Source: DASQDT01 sp036380435
Lineage (GTDB): Bacteria; Acidobacteriota; Blastocatellia; Pyrinomonadales; Pyrinomonadaceae
DNA: 8,241 bases
Assembly (NCBI GenBank): GCA_036380435.1
Contig: DASVES010000232.1
Span: forward strand, 1 to 8,241
Reading direction: 5' to 3'
This document shows, piece by piece, positions 1 to 7,792 of the stretch (position 1 is its first letter; the number at the start of each line of letters is the position of its first letter). The translations under genes were made by a program, and so were the position numbers. The notes below the pieces were generated by a model. The model ran no database searches. It saw only the letters and a list, made by a program, of their open reading frames with translations, and was not told the origin of the DNA.

Positions 1-935
1 CGGAGGTCGGCGTCGGCGATGCGGCGGATGCGTGTGGCGAGTTCGTCGGCGTCGGCGCGGCGGGCGGTGGCGAGGAAGTCCTCGCGCATCGAGTAGGGCA
101 TGGGCACGAGGCGGAAGACCTCCTCCTTCGGCGCGCCGCGCGACATCAAATCTTTGGCGAGCGCGAGCCGGTGATAGCTGCTCGCGAGCAGGCCGATAAG
201 CATGACCGGCTCGGCCCCGTCGTCGAGCAGTCGGCGCAGGGTCTCCAGAGCGCGGCTGCGGTTGCGCGCGATGAGATGGTCGGTCAGCTCGAAGTTGGAC
301 ATCTCGCGCGAACGACCCACGAGCGCCTCGACCATGTCCATTGAGATAAGACTGCCGGGCAGCGCCGCCGTCGCCAGCTTCGTCAGCTCCGACTCCAGAC
401 GCCGCACGCCCGTCCCCACGAGACCCACTATCTGCCGGAGCGTGCGCTCGTCCGCCTCCGCCTTCAACTCGCGCAGACGCGACCTGGCCCACGCCACGGC
501 CTCCGCATCCTTCAGCTCCGCGAACTCGACGCTCACGCACGCCTGGAGGAGCACCTTGCTCAGCTTGCGCCGCTTGTCGAGGTCGTCGGCGATGAAGACG
601 ACGGTGGAGGATTCGGCGGGGCGGTCGAGGTAGCGCAGCAATGCTTCTTCGTCGGCGTCGCGCAGGCGGCCGAAGTCCGTCACGCGCACGACGCGGCGTG
701 AGGACATCATGGGCAGTTGCTCGGCGGAGGCGATGGCCTGCTGCACGTCCGTGGACGTGAGGCTGAAGCTCGACTCGTTGAACTCGCGCAGAGGCGCGCC
801 GGAGAGCGCGGCGTCGCTGATGGCGCGGGCGGCGCGACCGCGCAGATAGTCTTCGGGGCCGTGGAGGAGGTAGAGCGGGGCGACCTGTCCCGCCTTCAAT
901 TGACGCTTGAGTTCTTCGCGCGTGGCGGCGCTCAT
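1..935 (-). CDS. holA: DNA polymerase III subunit delta, 3' end cut off by window
   Basis: The delta subunit of the clamp loader opens the beta sliding clamp so that it can be placed on primed DNA; it acts in the cytoplasm at the replication fork. About 311 codons are readable without a break, against a usual length of about 340, so roughly the last 25-30 residues lie beyond the left edge. Near the N-terminus PLYLLHGPEDYL (residues 20-31) matches the start of the degenerate AAA+ domain of delta, and a helical C-terminal part with LIGLLASSYHRLALAKDL is typical of the family's clamp-loader collar region. The ATG (933-935) overlaps the lptE stop as ATGA, and GAGGGG at 941-946 sits five bases upstream as ribosome binding site. 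It is therefore almost surely co-transcribed and translationally coupled with lptE, an order also found in Proteobacteria. Identification is from visible motifs and gene order. Confidence 0.9.
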   Translation of the reverse strand, partial: MSAATREELKRQLKAGQVAPLYLLHGPEDYLRGRAARAISDAALSGAPLREFNESSFSLTSTDVQQAIASAEQLPMMSSRRVVRVTDFGRLRDADEEALLRYLDRPAESSTVVFIADDLDKRRKLSKVLLQACVSVEFAELKDAEAVAWARSRLRELKAEADERTLRQIVGLVGTGVRRLESELTKLATAALPGSLISMDMVEALVGRSREMSNFELTDHLIARNRSRALETLRRLLDDGAEPVMLIGLLASSYHRLALAKDLMSRGAPKEEVFRLVPMPYSMREDFLATARRADADELATRIRRIADADL

Positions 936-1489
936 GGCCGCCCCTCGTTGACGCCGAAACCATCGACGAGCGTCGCCACGAGGCTCTCGGCGAAGGCGCG
1001 TGCGAGGCGCTGGACGGCCGGCTCCTCCTCGTTGAAGAAGGTGCGCGGGTCGGAGGTGAACTCGAACTCGCCGCGAAACTCGTAATTCTGATTGTCGTAG
1101 AGCACGCGGTTGTGGACGCGGTCGCGGACGGTGACGGCGGCGACGACCCGCACCTCGAAGATGCGCGAGCGCCCGCGGTTGTCGAGCAGCACGCCGTAGA
1201 AGCCGAAGTCTTTGACGACGCCGTCGATGACGATGTCGGCCCCTTCCCTCTCGCTCTGCACGCGCAGTCCCCGCCCGCGCTTGACGACCTCGTTGATGAC
1301 GGCGTCCGTAAAGCGCGACTCGATCTTGTAGCGCCGCGCCTCGTTCTGGAAGGCGGGCACGGCCACGGTGCGGACGTGGCTGGGCAGCCCCGACTTCTTC
1401 ACCGGCTTATAGCACTCGGTGAAGCCGGTGAGGCAGAGGGCCGCGGAGGCGACGAACGCCGCGCGGAAGAGTCCGCGAATCGAGAGCAT
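932..1489 (-). CDS. lptE: LPS-assembly lipoprotein LptE family protein
   Basis: LptE plugs and supports the LptD barrel that inserts lipopolysaccharide into the outer membrane. The product is 185 residues. A short basic start (MLSIRGLFR) is followed by a hydrophobic stretch of about 14 residues and then C26-YKPV, close to the usual 'GCGY' start of the mature lipoprotein. The segment LPSHVRTVAVPAFQNEARRYKIESRFTDAV is split across the start of the mature domain and has the family's 'tiaVp.f.N.t....le..lt.av..e' pattern; the rest alternates strand and helix. The start chosen is ATG 1487-1489 because GGAAGGA (1499-1505) lies nine bases upstream; an in-frame TTG at 1507 would add six residues but lies over that site. 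The residues before C26 (F-T-E) make a poor lipobox, so lipidation is uncertain. It overlaps holA by four bases. Sequence conservation in LptE is low, so the call rests on motifs plus adjacency to holA. Confidence 0.82.
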   Translation of the reverse strand: MLSIRGLFRAAFVASAALCLTGFTECYKPVKKSGLPSHVRTVAVPAFQNEARRYKIESRFTDAVINEVVKRGRGLRVQSEREGADIVIDGVVKDFGFYGVLLDNRGRSRIFEVRVVAAVTVRDRVHNRVLYDNQNYEFRGEFEFTSDPRTFFNEEEPAVQRLARAFAESLVATLVDGFGVNEGRP

Positions 1490-1498
1490 CTTCAGGTT

Positions 1499-1505
1499 TC
1501 CTTCC
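1499..1505 (-). promoter_or_regulatory. Shine-Dalgarno site of lptE
   Basis: GGAAGGA on the minus strand, nine bases before the ATG at 1487-1489. It decides the lptE start in favour of this ATG over the upstream TTG at 1505-1507. Confidence 0.7.
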
Positions 1506-1517
1506 AAAATGCTGAGG

Positions 1518-1690
1518 CCGTGAATCGTTAAAGACCGTGAATCGTAAATCGTAAATCGTGAATCGTCAAAAGCCGTGAATCGTCAATCGTAAATCGTGAA
1601 TCGTGATTGAAGGTCGCGGGGCGTGAGCGGTGAATCGCAAGTCGGGTGAGCTATAACCACGATTGACGATTCACGATTGACGATTCACGG
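1518..1690. repeat. Heptad inverted-repeat element A (GTGAATC type)
   Basis: This fills the gap between lptE and folP. On the plus strand three blocks begin with CCGTGAATCGT (1518, 1535, 1573). The second and third each hold four heptads of the form GTNAATC (N is G, A or C) and are 32 bp long (1535-1566 and 1573-1604). The blocks are separated by six-base spacers, TAAAGA (1529-1534) and CAAAAG (1567-1572). After about 54 bases with degenerate copies (around 1623-1640) comes an inverted copy at 1659-1690, which pairs with 1573-1604 over 32 bp with two mismatches. The inverted copy runs into the 3' end of folP and supplies its stop codon. No transposase or open reading frame is associated with it. 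Function is unknown; a transcript would fold into a long hairpin. Confidence 0.92.
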
Positions 1691-2534
1691 CCCTTATCTC
1701 TTCCGCGACGCGCGCCGTCTCGACCGCCGCGCGCACGTCGTGGACGCGGACGATGTGCGCGCCGCGCAGGATTGCGGCGGTGACGGTCGCCATCGTGCCG
1801 TGCAGGCGCTCGCCGGCGGGCGCGCCGCCCGTGATGCGGCCGATGAAGGACTTCCGGGACGTGCCGACGAGCACGGGAAACTCCGGCAACGCGGCGGCGA
1901 ACTCGTCCAGACGGGCGATCAACTCCAGATTTTGCTCCTGACTTTTGCCGAAGCCGACGCCGGGGTCGATGACGATTGACTCCGAACGGACGCCGCGGCC
2001 CACGGCCTCCGCCACGCTCCGACGCAGAGAGGCGACCACTTCATCCATGATGTCCTCGACGGGTTCGAGCGCGTGCAGCGTCTCGCGCTCACCCCGCGAG
2101 TGCATGAGCACGAGACCGGCCCCGGCGCGCGCGGCCTCATCGGCGAGTTCCGGCTCGAAGCGCAGGCCCGAGATGTCGTTGATTATCTCAGCCCCCGCGT
2201 CGAGCGCGGCCCGCGCGACCTGCGCCCGCGTCGTATCGACGGAGACGGGGACGCCCGCGACGCCCGCGACGGCCTCGATGACCGGCACGACGCGCCGCGA
2301 CTCGTCCTCAACAGAGACGGGCGCGCCGCCCGGCCGCGTCGATTCCCCGCCCACGTCGATGATGTCGGCGCCCTCGGCCGTCATCTCCTCGGCGCGCTCC
2401 ACGGCCCGGCCGAAGTCGTAGAACAGCCCGCCGTCGCTGAAGCTGTCGGGCGTCACATTGAGCACGCCCATCACGAGCGTGCGCCCCCCGACGGGCAGCG
2501 AGCGGCGCGCGAGTTTCCAGAGGCGTGTCTCCAT
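1671..2534 (-). CDS. folP: Dihydropteroate synthase
   Basis: FolP joins p-aminobenzoate to dihydropterin pyrophosphate to give dihydropteroate in folate synthesis; it is the sulfonamide target. At 287 residues it has normal length. All the expected TIM-barrel signatures are present: MGVLNVTPDSFSDGG at 22-36 (loop 1), ESTRPGG at 64-70 (loop 2), SVDTTR at 98-103, N119, VIDPGVGFGKS with D190 at 188-198, VGTSRKSFIG with K228 at 223-232 and the terminal RVHD with H265. The start ATG 2532-2534 is fixed by a stop two codons upstream, but no Shine-Dalgarno sequence precedes it; repeat element B ends only seven bases upstream. The last five residues (VNRQS) and the TGA stop are encoded by repeat element A, so the C-terminal tail is probably recent and not functional. 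Folate genes are often near ftsH in bacteria. Confidence 0.97.
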   Translation of the reverse strand: METRLWKLARRSLPVGGRTLVMGVLNVTPDSFSDGGLFYDFGRAVERAEEMTAEGADIIDVGGESTRPGGAPVSVEDESRRVVPVIEAVAGVAGVPVSVDTTRAQVARAALDAGAEIINDISGLRFEPELADEAARAGAGLVLMHSRGERETLHALEPVEDIMDEVVASLRRSVAEAVGRGVRSESIVIDPGVGFGKSQEQNLELIARLDEFAAALPEFPVLVGTSRKSFIGRITGGAPAGERLHGTMATVTAAILRGAHIVRVHDVRAAVETARVAEEIRAVNRQS

Positions 2535-2541
2535 AATTCAG

Positions 2542-2657
2542 AGTGAGCAGTGAGCAGTAAGCAGTGAGCAGAGTTTTTTGTAGACGTTGACGCATTCATC
2601 TTACTGCTCTGCCAGGATGGCGTCTTACTGCTCACTGCTTACTGCTCACTGCTCACT
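2542..2657. repeat. Heptad inverted-repeat element B (GTGAGCA type)
   Basis: This fills the folP/ddaH gap. The left arm 2542-2571 and right arm 2628-2657 are perfect inverted copies over 30 bp, separated by 56 bases. Each arm has four heptads: GTGAGCA, with the third one changed to GTAAGCA, and the change is mirrored exactly in the other arm. The spacer holds a T6 run (2574-2579) and an isolated half-copy TTACTGCTCT (2601-2610). The right arm overlaps the last codon and stop of ddaH, and the left arm stops seven bases before the folP ATG. No coding content is seen. Confidence 0.95.
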
Positions 2658-3417
2658 GCTTAAAGATCAGACTCAAACAAGTCAGCCCGCCCTCGGCCTT
2701 CGCGAACTCCGAGATGTCGAGGGGTCGCACGGCGTAGCCGCGCCGCCCGATCAACTCGGCGGTGCGCGGGTGCGCGGCGCTCACGCACACGGAGGCTCCC
2801 ACGCGCAAAGCGTTCGCGGCCCACGGCTCGGCGGCATGGACGCGCACGACTTCGTAGTCGCGGAAGGCGTCCGTATCCACCCAATCGGGGTTGACGAGGA
2901 TCGTCTCGTCGTCGAGCGCGGAGCAGCCGGTCTTGAGGTGCAGGCAGTCGCGCACCTCGACGGCGCGCACCTCGTAGCCGAACGGCGAGGCGAGGCGGCG
3001 GAGGGCTTCGGCGCCCGCGTGGTTTGTGCGCGGCGAGAGGCCGACGAAGAGCCGGCGCCCGGCGCGCAGCACGTCGCCGCCTTCAATCGTCGCCGGCAGT
3101 GAAACTCTTTCTACCGTGCGGAGGCGCGCGACCTCCGGCTCGATGAGGCCGACCTCCCCGCGCCGCGACTCGTTGCCGGGCGACGTGAGGACGACCAACT
3201 CGTCGAGCACGATGGCCGTATCTTCGACGAAGACGCTGTCGGGAAGTTCTTCGATGGCCGGCAGCGCCACAACGCGTGCGCCGCAGGACGCGAGCGTTTC
3301 GCGATACGCGCGGTGCTGCTCCGCGGCGAGTGCGGCGTCAATGCCTTGGCGTTCGAGGTACGTCAACTCGCACCCGCTCATGGCCCGCGCCGGCTCCCTC
3401 GTGAGTGCGACGATCAT
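2653..3417 (-). CDS. ddaH: Dimethylarginine dimethylaminohydrolase family protein
   Basis: Enzymes of this family hydrolyse N-omega-methylated arginines to citrulline and methylamines through a catalytic cysteine; they belong to the amidinotransferase/pentein fold. The product is 254 residues, the same length as the Pseudomonas enzyme. Visible residues match the known active site: D60 and D66 in PDSVFVEDTA, E112 in IEGGDVL, H160 in LHLKTGC and nucleophile C247 in GLTCLSL. The N-terminus (ALTREPA...AEQHRAYRETLASCG) also fits. The start ATG 3415-3417 gives the expected N-terminus but has no Shine-Dalgarno sequence; repeat element C ends 24 bases upstream. The stop codon lies in repeat element B. 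The gene sits between ftsH and folP, where it has no obvious pathway link; it may recycle methylarginine released by proteolysis, which is inference. A related arginine or amidino hydrolase activity cannot be excluded. Confidence 0.92.
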   Translation of the reverse strand: MIVALTREPARAMSGCELTYLERQGIDAALAAEQHRAYRETLASCGARVVALPAIEELPDSVFVEDTAIVLDELVVLTSPGNESRRGEVGLIEPEVARLRTVERVSLPATIEGGDVLRAGRRLFVGLSPRTNHAGAEALRRLASPFGYEVRAVEVRDCLHLKTGCSALDDETILVNPDWVDTDAFRDYEVVRVHAAEPWAANALRVGASVCVSAAHPRTAELIGRRGYAVRPLDISEFAKAEGGLTCLSLIFKQ

Positions 3418-3441
3418 CGTGAGGTCAAAGGTAAACTAAAG

Positions 3442-3526
3442 AAGGCAAAAGTAAAAAGGCAAAAGGCAAAAGTGAAGAGGCGACGTGCCTTTCTACTTTT
3501 GCCTTTTGCCTTTTTACTTTTGCCTT
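3442..3526. repeat. Heptad inverted-repeat element C (GGCAAAA type)
   Basis: This lies between ftsH and ddaH. The arms 3442-3473 and 3495-3526 are perfect inverted copies over 32 bp with a 21-base loop. Each arm has four heptads: GGCAAAA, with the second changed to GTAAAAA, mirrored exactly in the opposite arm. It begins six bases after the ftsH stop codon and ends 24 bases before the ddaH start. It is AT-rich, unlike everything around it. In RNA it would make a long hairpin and could act as a 3'-end stabiliser or barrier, but there is no T-run suited to intrinsic termination in the minus direction. Confidence 0.95.
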
Positions 3527-3532
3527 ACCCAG

Positions 3533-5470
<1,938 letters not shown>

Positions 5471-5480
5471 AATTTTTCCG

Positions 5481-5485
5481 CCTCC
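5481..5485 (-). promoter_or_regulatory. Shine-Dalgarno site favouring a TTG start of ftsH
   Basis: GGAGG on the minus strand, ten bases before TTG 5468-5470. The GTG at 5513-5515 has only a weak GGGA upstream. Confidence 0.55.
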
Positions 5486-5701
5486 GACGCCGATGATAAC
5501 CGATTCCGGCGTCACTTGTCGCTTTCCCGAAGTCCCCTGAAACTTGCGCCCGCCTCGGCCCGCGCCGGATGGGGACGAACACTGCTTTCAGCAGCCGACC
5601 GCCGCGGGAGCAATTAAGATGCCCGGGGCACTCGGTCAGTTGTGCCCGAAGCCTGCAAAGAACGTGGCCCAGCGCGGCTCAACCGTCGCGCTCCGCCGGG
5701 C

Positions 5702-5729
5702 CGCGGGGGTTATACGACTTAACCCCGCG
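5702..5729 (-). terminator. Hairpin at the hpt stop codon, possible weak terminator
   Basis: GGGGTTA (5706-5712) and TAACCCC (5720-5726) form a perfect seven-base stem with a seven-base loop, extended by three more pairs around a bulged G. The hpt stop codon lies within it. There is no T-run after the stem on the minus strand, so it is a poor intrinsic terminator and may simply be an RNA structure at the 3' end of hpt. Confidence 0.3.
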
Positions 5730-6231
5730 CGAAAGTTGCGATGTAGGGCAGCTCGCGCCAGCGCTCCTGAAAGCCCAGCCCGTAGCCGACCAGATAGTCC
5801 TCGTGCGTCTCGAAAGCGCGCCAGTCGGGCTTGACCGGGGTGCGCCGCCCGTCCGGCTTGTCGATGAGCACGCACAGGCGGACGCGGCGCGCGCCCTGCG
5901 ACTCCAACTGCTTCATCAGGTATTCCTGCGGCACGCCCGTGTCGAGCACGCCCTCGACTAAGAGCACGTCGCGCCCCTTGAGGTCGATGTTGGTGCTGAA
6001 GGTCAAATCTTCCGCCCCGCCGCGCGCGCGGTGGTCGTAGCGCAGCAGCGCGGTGCGGACGGGGACGCTCAAAGCGCGCAGCAGGTCTGCCAAAAAGACG
6101 AAGCCGTCGTCGGTGACGCCGAGCACGGTGAGTTCGTCGGCGCGGGAGCCTTCGGAGATTTCGTCGGCGAGCGCCTTGAGGCGTCCTTCGATCTCGGCCG
6201 CCCCGTAAATCTCCACGATTTTTTGATCCAT
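5719..6231 (-). CDS. hpt: Hypoxanthine-guanine phosphoribosyltransferase-like protein
   Basis: The family adds ribose-5-phosphate from PRPP to hypoxanthine or guanine in purine salvage. The product has 170 residues. The type I phosphoribosyltransferase core is clear: DVLLVEGVLDTG at 88-99 with the catalytic aspartate D97, the purine-side segment VKPDWRAFE at 133-141, and YGLGFQERWRELPYI at 150-164, which matches 'YGLDYaekyRnLPYI' of HPRTs. Two loops are unusual: the PRPP loop has E93-G94 where a Glu-Asp pair is normal, and the pyrophosphate loop, normally Leu-Lys-Gly-Gly, reads T40-D41-D42-G43. The start ATG 6229-6231 has GAGGG (6241-6245) nine bases upstream; an upstream in-frame start at 6306 would cross the terminator hairpin. 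The position between tilS and ftsH is the conserved one for hpt. Activity and substrate may have shifted given the altered loops. Confidence 0.85.
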   Translation of the reverse strand: MDQKIVEIYGAAEIEGRLKALADEISEGSRADELTVLGVTDDGFVFLADLLRALSVPVRTALLRYDHRARGGAEDLTFSTNIDLKGRDVLLVEGVLDTGVPQEYLMKQLESQGARRVRLCVLIDKPDGRRTPVKPDWRAFETHEDYLVGYGLGFQERWRELPYIATFARG

Positions 6232-6265
6232 TACGCTCCGCCCTCGCCGCACGCGCTTCGTTTGA

Positions 6266-6298
6266 CAACAAAAACCGCTGGCCCGCGGGCCGGCGGTT
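6266..6298 (-). terminator. Intrinsic terminator after tilS
   Basis: On the minus strand a strong GC-rich stem (6273-6298, centred on GGCCCGCGGGCC at 6280-6291, one G.T pair) is followed by TTTTTGTTGT (read down from 6274 to about 6265). This is the classic rho-independent layout. It lies about 65 bases after the tilS stop and 40 bases before the hpt start, so it would end tilS transcripts or act as an attenuator in the hpt leader. Confidence 0.7.
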
Positions 6299-6336
6299 GA
6301 AGACATTTCAGATTCTAAAGGCCGGGGGGGGCTTTT

Positions 6337-6376
6337 TCAACTACTTTCGCCCCGGCTCCTCAACTACTTTCGCCCC
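6337..6376. repeat. 17-bp direct repeat over the tilS stop codon
   Basis: TCAACTACTTTCGCCCC occurs at 6337-6353 and again at 6360-6376, a 23-base period. The second copy contains the end of tilS and its TAG stop (6364-6366); the first is a non-coding duplicate just downstream. The pattern looks like a short tandem duplication. A GCCGGGG stretch (6321-6327) can also pair with CCCCGGC (6350-6356), giving another possible hairpin. Confidence 0.8.
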
Positions 6377-7557
6377 CGGCCGGTTCCGCGCTCCCCGGCC
6401 GCCCCATTACGCGCGTCTTCCGCCGACCCGTCGCGGAAACAGAGCCAGCCCCGCCGCCGCTCGATTCGACAGCCCCCCGGCAACTCCGCCACGCGCCCCC
6501 CGCGCGTCCCCTCCAACAGTTTCTCGACCGCCAGCACGTGTACGTGTTCCACGCGTCTTAAGTCGCCGCGGCCCCGCGCGATCCACTGCCGCAGGGCACG
6601 CCGCCGCACCGCCCGCGCTGCCGACGCCAACGCCTCGACGCGCAGCGGCCACGCCCCACCGGCGGCCGAAGTTTCTTCACTCTCGGACTCAGGGGTAGCG
6701 TCTTCCAACAGACGCGCCGCCTCCGCTTCGAGCGCCGACGCGTCCTCGCCCAGAAGCTCCGCCGTGCGCGCGAGCGCCTCGACCGCGCGCGGGTTAAAAG
6801 TCTCCAGCAACGGCAACAGCCGGCGGCGCACGCGGACGCGCGCGAACCGCTCGTCCTCGTTCATCTCGTCGGCCCTGAACTCGACGCCGCGCTCGCGGCA
6901 ATACCCCACAGTGTCAGCGCGCCGCGCCCACGCGACCAGCGGACGCAGCAGCCGCACGCCCTCGCCCGCCGTCGCGTCGCTGGCCCTGTTCTCAATCGTC
7001 ATTCTCTCCGACAGCTCGCGCTCCGGCAGGATTCCCGCAAGGCCCCCGGCGCCGCTCCCGCGCAGTAGACGCAGCAGGATCGTCTCGGCCTGATCGTCGA
7101 GCGTATGCGCCGTCAGCACCGCACACGCGCCGTGAGCGCGCGCCACGTCCCCCAAAAACTCGTAACGCGCGCCGCGCGCCGCCTGCTCCAGATTATCCTT
7201 CCGCGCGCGCGCGCGCGCCTCCACGTCCGCCCGGCCCACGACCGCCGCTAACCCCAGCGCCGACGCTTGCGCCGCGACCCACACGGCGTCCGCCTCACCC
7301 CGCTCGCCCCGCAGGCCATGATCGAGGTGGGCCACGATCACGCACAGGCTCACACGTCCCGCGCGCGTGAGTTCATCGAGCGCCAGCAGCAGCGCCGCCG
7401 AGTCAGCCCCGCCCGAGACGGCGACGACCACGTGCGCCGCATCCGAGGGCCACCCGCGACGCTCCCACTCGTCCAGCAGTCGCCCGGCGAAGTCGGACAG
7501 CCCGCGCCGCCCCGTGCGGCCGACGCCGCGCGCGCGTTTCTCCGTGGCCGTCTTCAT
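6364..7557 (-). CDS. tilS: tRNA(Ile)-lysidine synthetase
   Basis: TilS attaches lysine to C34 of the tRNA-Ile that reads AUA, using ATP; it is essential in most bacteria. The 397-residue product has the N-type ATP pyrophosphatase P-loop SGGADS at 48-53, HLDHGLRG at 77-84, and the signature AHTLDDQAETILLRLLRG at 150-167 followed by GAGGLAGI, then LLRPL at 203-207 and RRRLLPLLE at 244-252. A linker with acidic and Ala/Arg-rich sequence leads to a C-terminal segment (RVAELPGGCRIERRRGWL) of the TilS C-terminal type. The start ATG 7555-7557 has no Shine-Dalgarno sequence; repeat element D ends 12 bases upstream. The basic first 20 residues may be an extension. An alternating CG run of 17 bp (7202-7218) encodes Ala-Arg repeats at 114-119. 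It heads the conserved tilS-hpt-ftsH order and is divergent from the plus-strand gene. Confidence 0.95.
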   Translation of the reverse strand: MKTATEKRARGVGRTGRRGLSDFAGRLLDEWERRGWPSDAAHVVVAVSGGADSAALLLALDELTRAGRVSLCVIVAHLDHGLRGERGEADAVWVAAQASALGLAAVVGRADVEARARARKDNLEQAARGARYEFLGDVARAHGACAVLTAHTLDDQAETILLRLLRGSGAGGLAGILPERELSERMTIENRASDATAGEGVRLLRPLVAWARRADTVGYCRERGVEFRADEMNEDERFARVRVRRRLLPLLETFNPRAVEALARTAELLGEDASALEAEAARLLEDATPESESEETSAAGGAWPLRVEALASAARAVRRRALRQWIARGRGDLRRVEHVHVLAVEKLLEGTRGGRVAELPGGCRIERRRGWLCFRDGSAEDARNGAAGERGTGRGRK

Positions 7558-7569
7558 AAAATGTCACAT

Positions 7570-7663
7570 GGAGTCAGGAGCCAGAAGTCAGGAGTCAGAA
7601 TAAATAGAGCGAACCTGTTTTTATTCTGACTCCTGACTTCTGGCTCCTGACTCCCTTTTTTTT
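7570..7663. repeat. Heptad inverted-repeat element D (GTCAGGA type) with T8 tail
   Basis: The arms 7570-7604 and 7620-7654 are perfect inverted copies over 35 bp with a 15-base loop. Each arm has four heptads that vary between GTCAGGA, GCCAGAA and GTCAGAA, with the order mirrored exactly. On the plus strand the stem is followed by eight T (7656-7663), the shape of an intrinsic terminator pointing away from tilS, although no plus-strand gene ends here. In the minus direction it lies in the presumed tilS leader. Confidence 0.93.
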
Positions 7664-7792
7664 GCAATCTCCTGCCACAAGCCCGTCGCCGGTGGTGTTT
7701 TCTGTAGAGAGCACCGAAATTTCGCGCCATAGTTCACGGCCCGAAGACCGCCCGCTCAATCCGTCAGCCGATAATAGAACAGGAGAATCGAA
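7664..7792. other. Leader region of the plus-strand gene
   Basis: The rest of the divergent gap between tilS and the plus-strand gene must hold promoters for one or both, but I see no convincing -35/-10 pair. The only clear signal is AGGAG at 7781-7785, seven bases before the ATG at 7793, a good ribosome binding site for the plus-strand gene. Confidence 0.6.

Noticed and set aside
202..633. Plus-strand open frame of 143 codons
   Set aside because: It lies antisense to holA, has the Ser/Arg-rich composition of a shadow frame in GC-rich DNA, and has no ribosome binding site or recognisable domain.
1518..1690. Possible CRISPR array in element A
   Set aside because: Units are 7 bases with no unique spacers of 25-40 bases; the six-base spacers are near-identical, and no cas genes are nearby.
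2542..2657. Possible insertion sequence or MITE ends
   Set aside because: No transposase and no clear target-site duplication around the arms; the 7-bp periodicity does not look like IS termini. A non-autonomous element is not fully excluded.
5493..5498. TATCAT as -10 box for ftsH
   Set aside because: No acceptable -35 at the right distance, and transcription would begin directly at the Shine-Dalgarno site of the preferred TTG start.
5544..5961. Open frames on the plus strand in and beyond the ftsH/hpt gap
   Set aside because: Composition is that of shadow frames, no good start signals, and they run into the antisense of hpt. I see no small gene in the gap.
7770..7775. GATAAT as a -10 box for the plus-strand gene
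   Set aside because: A start about seven bases later would fall on the Shine-Dalgarno site, leaving almost no leader, and there is no matching -35 box.
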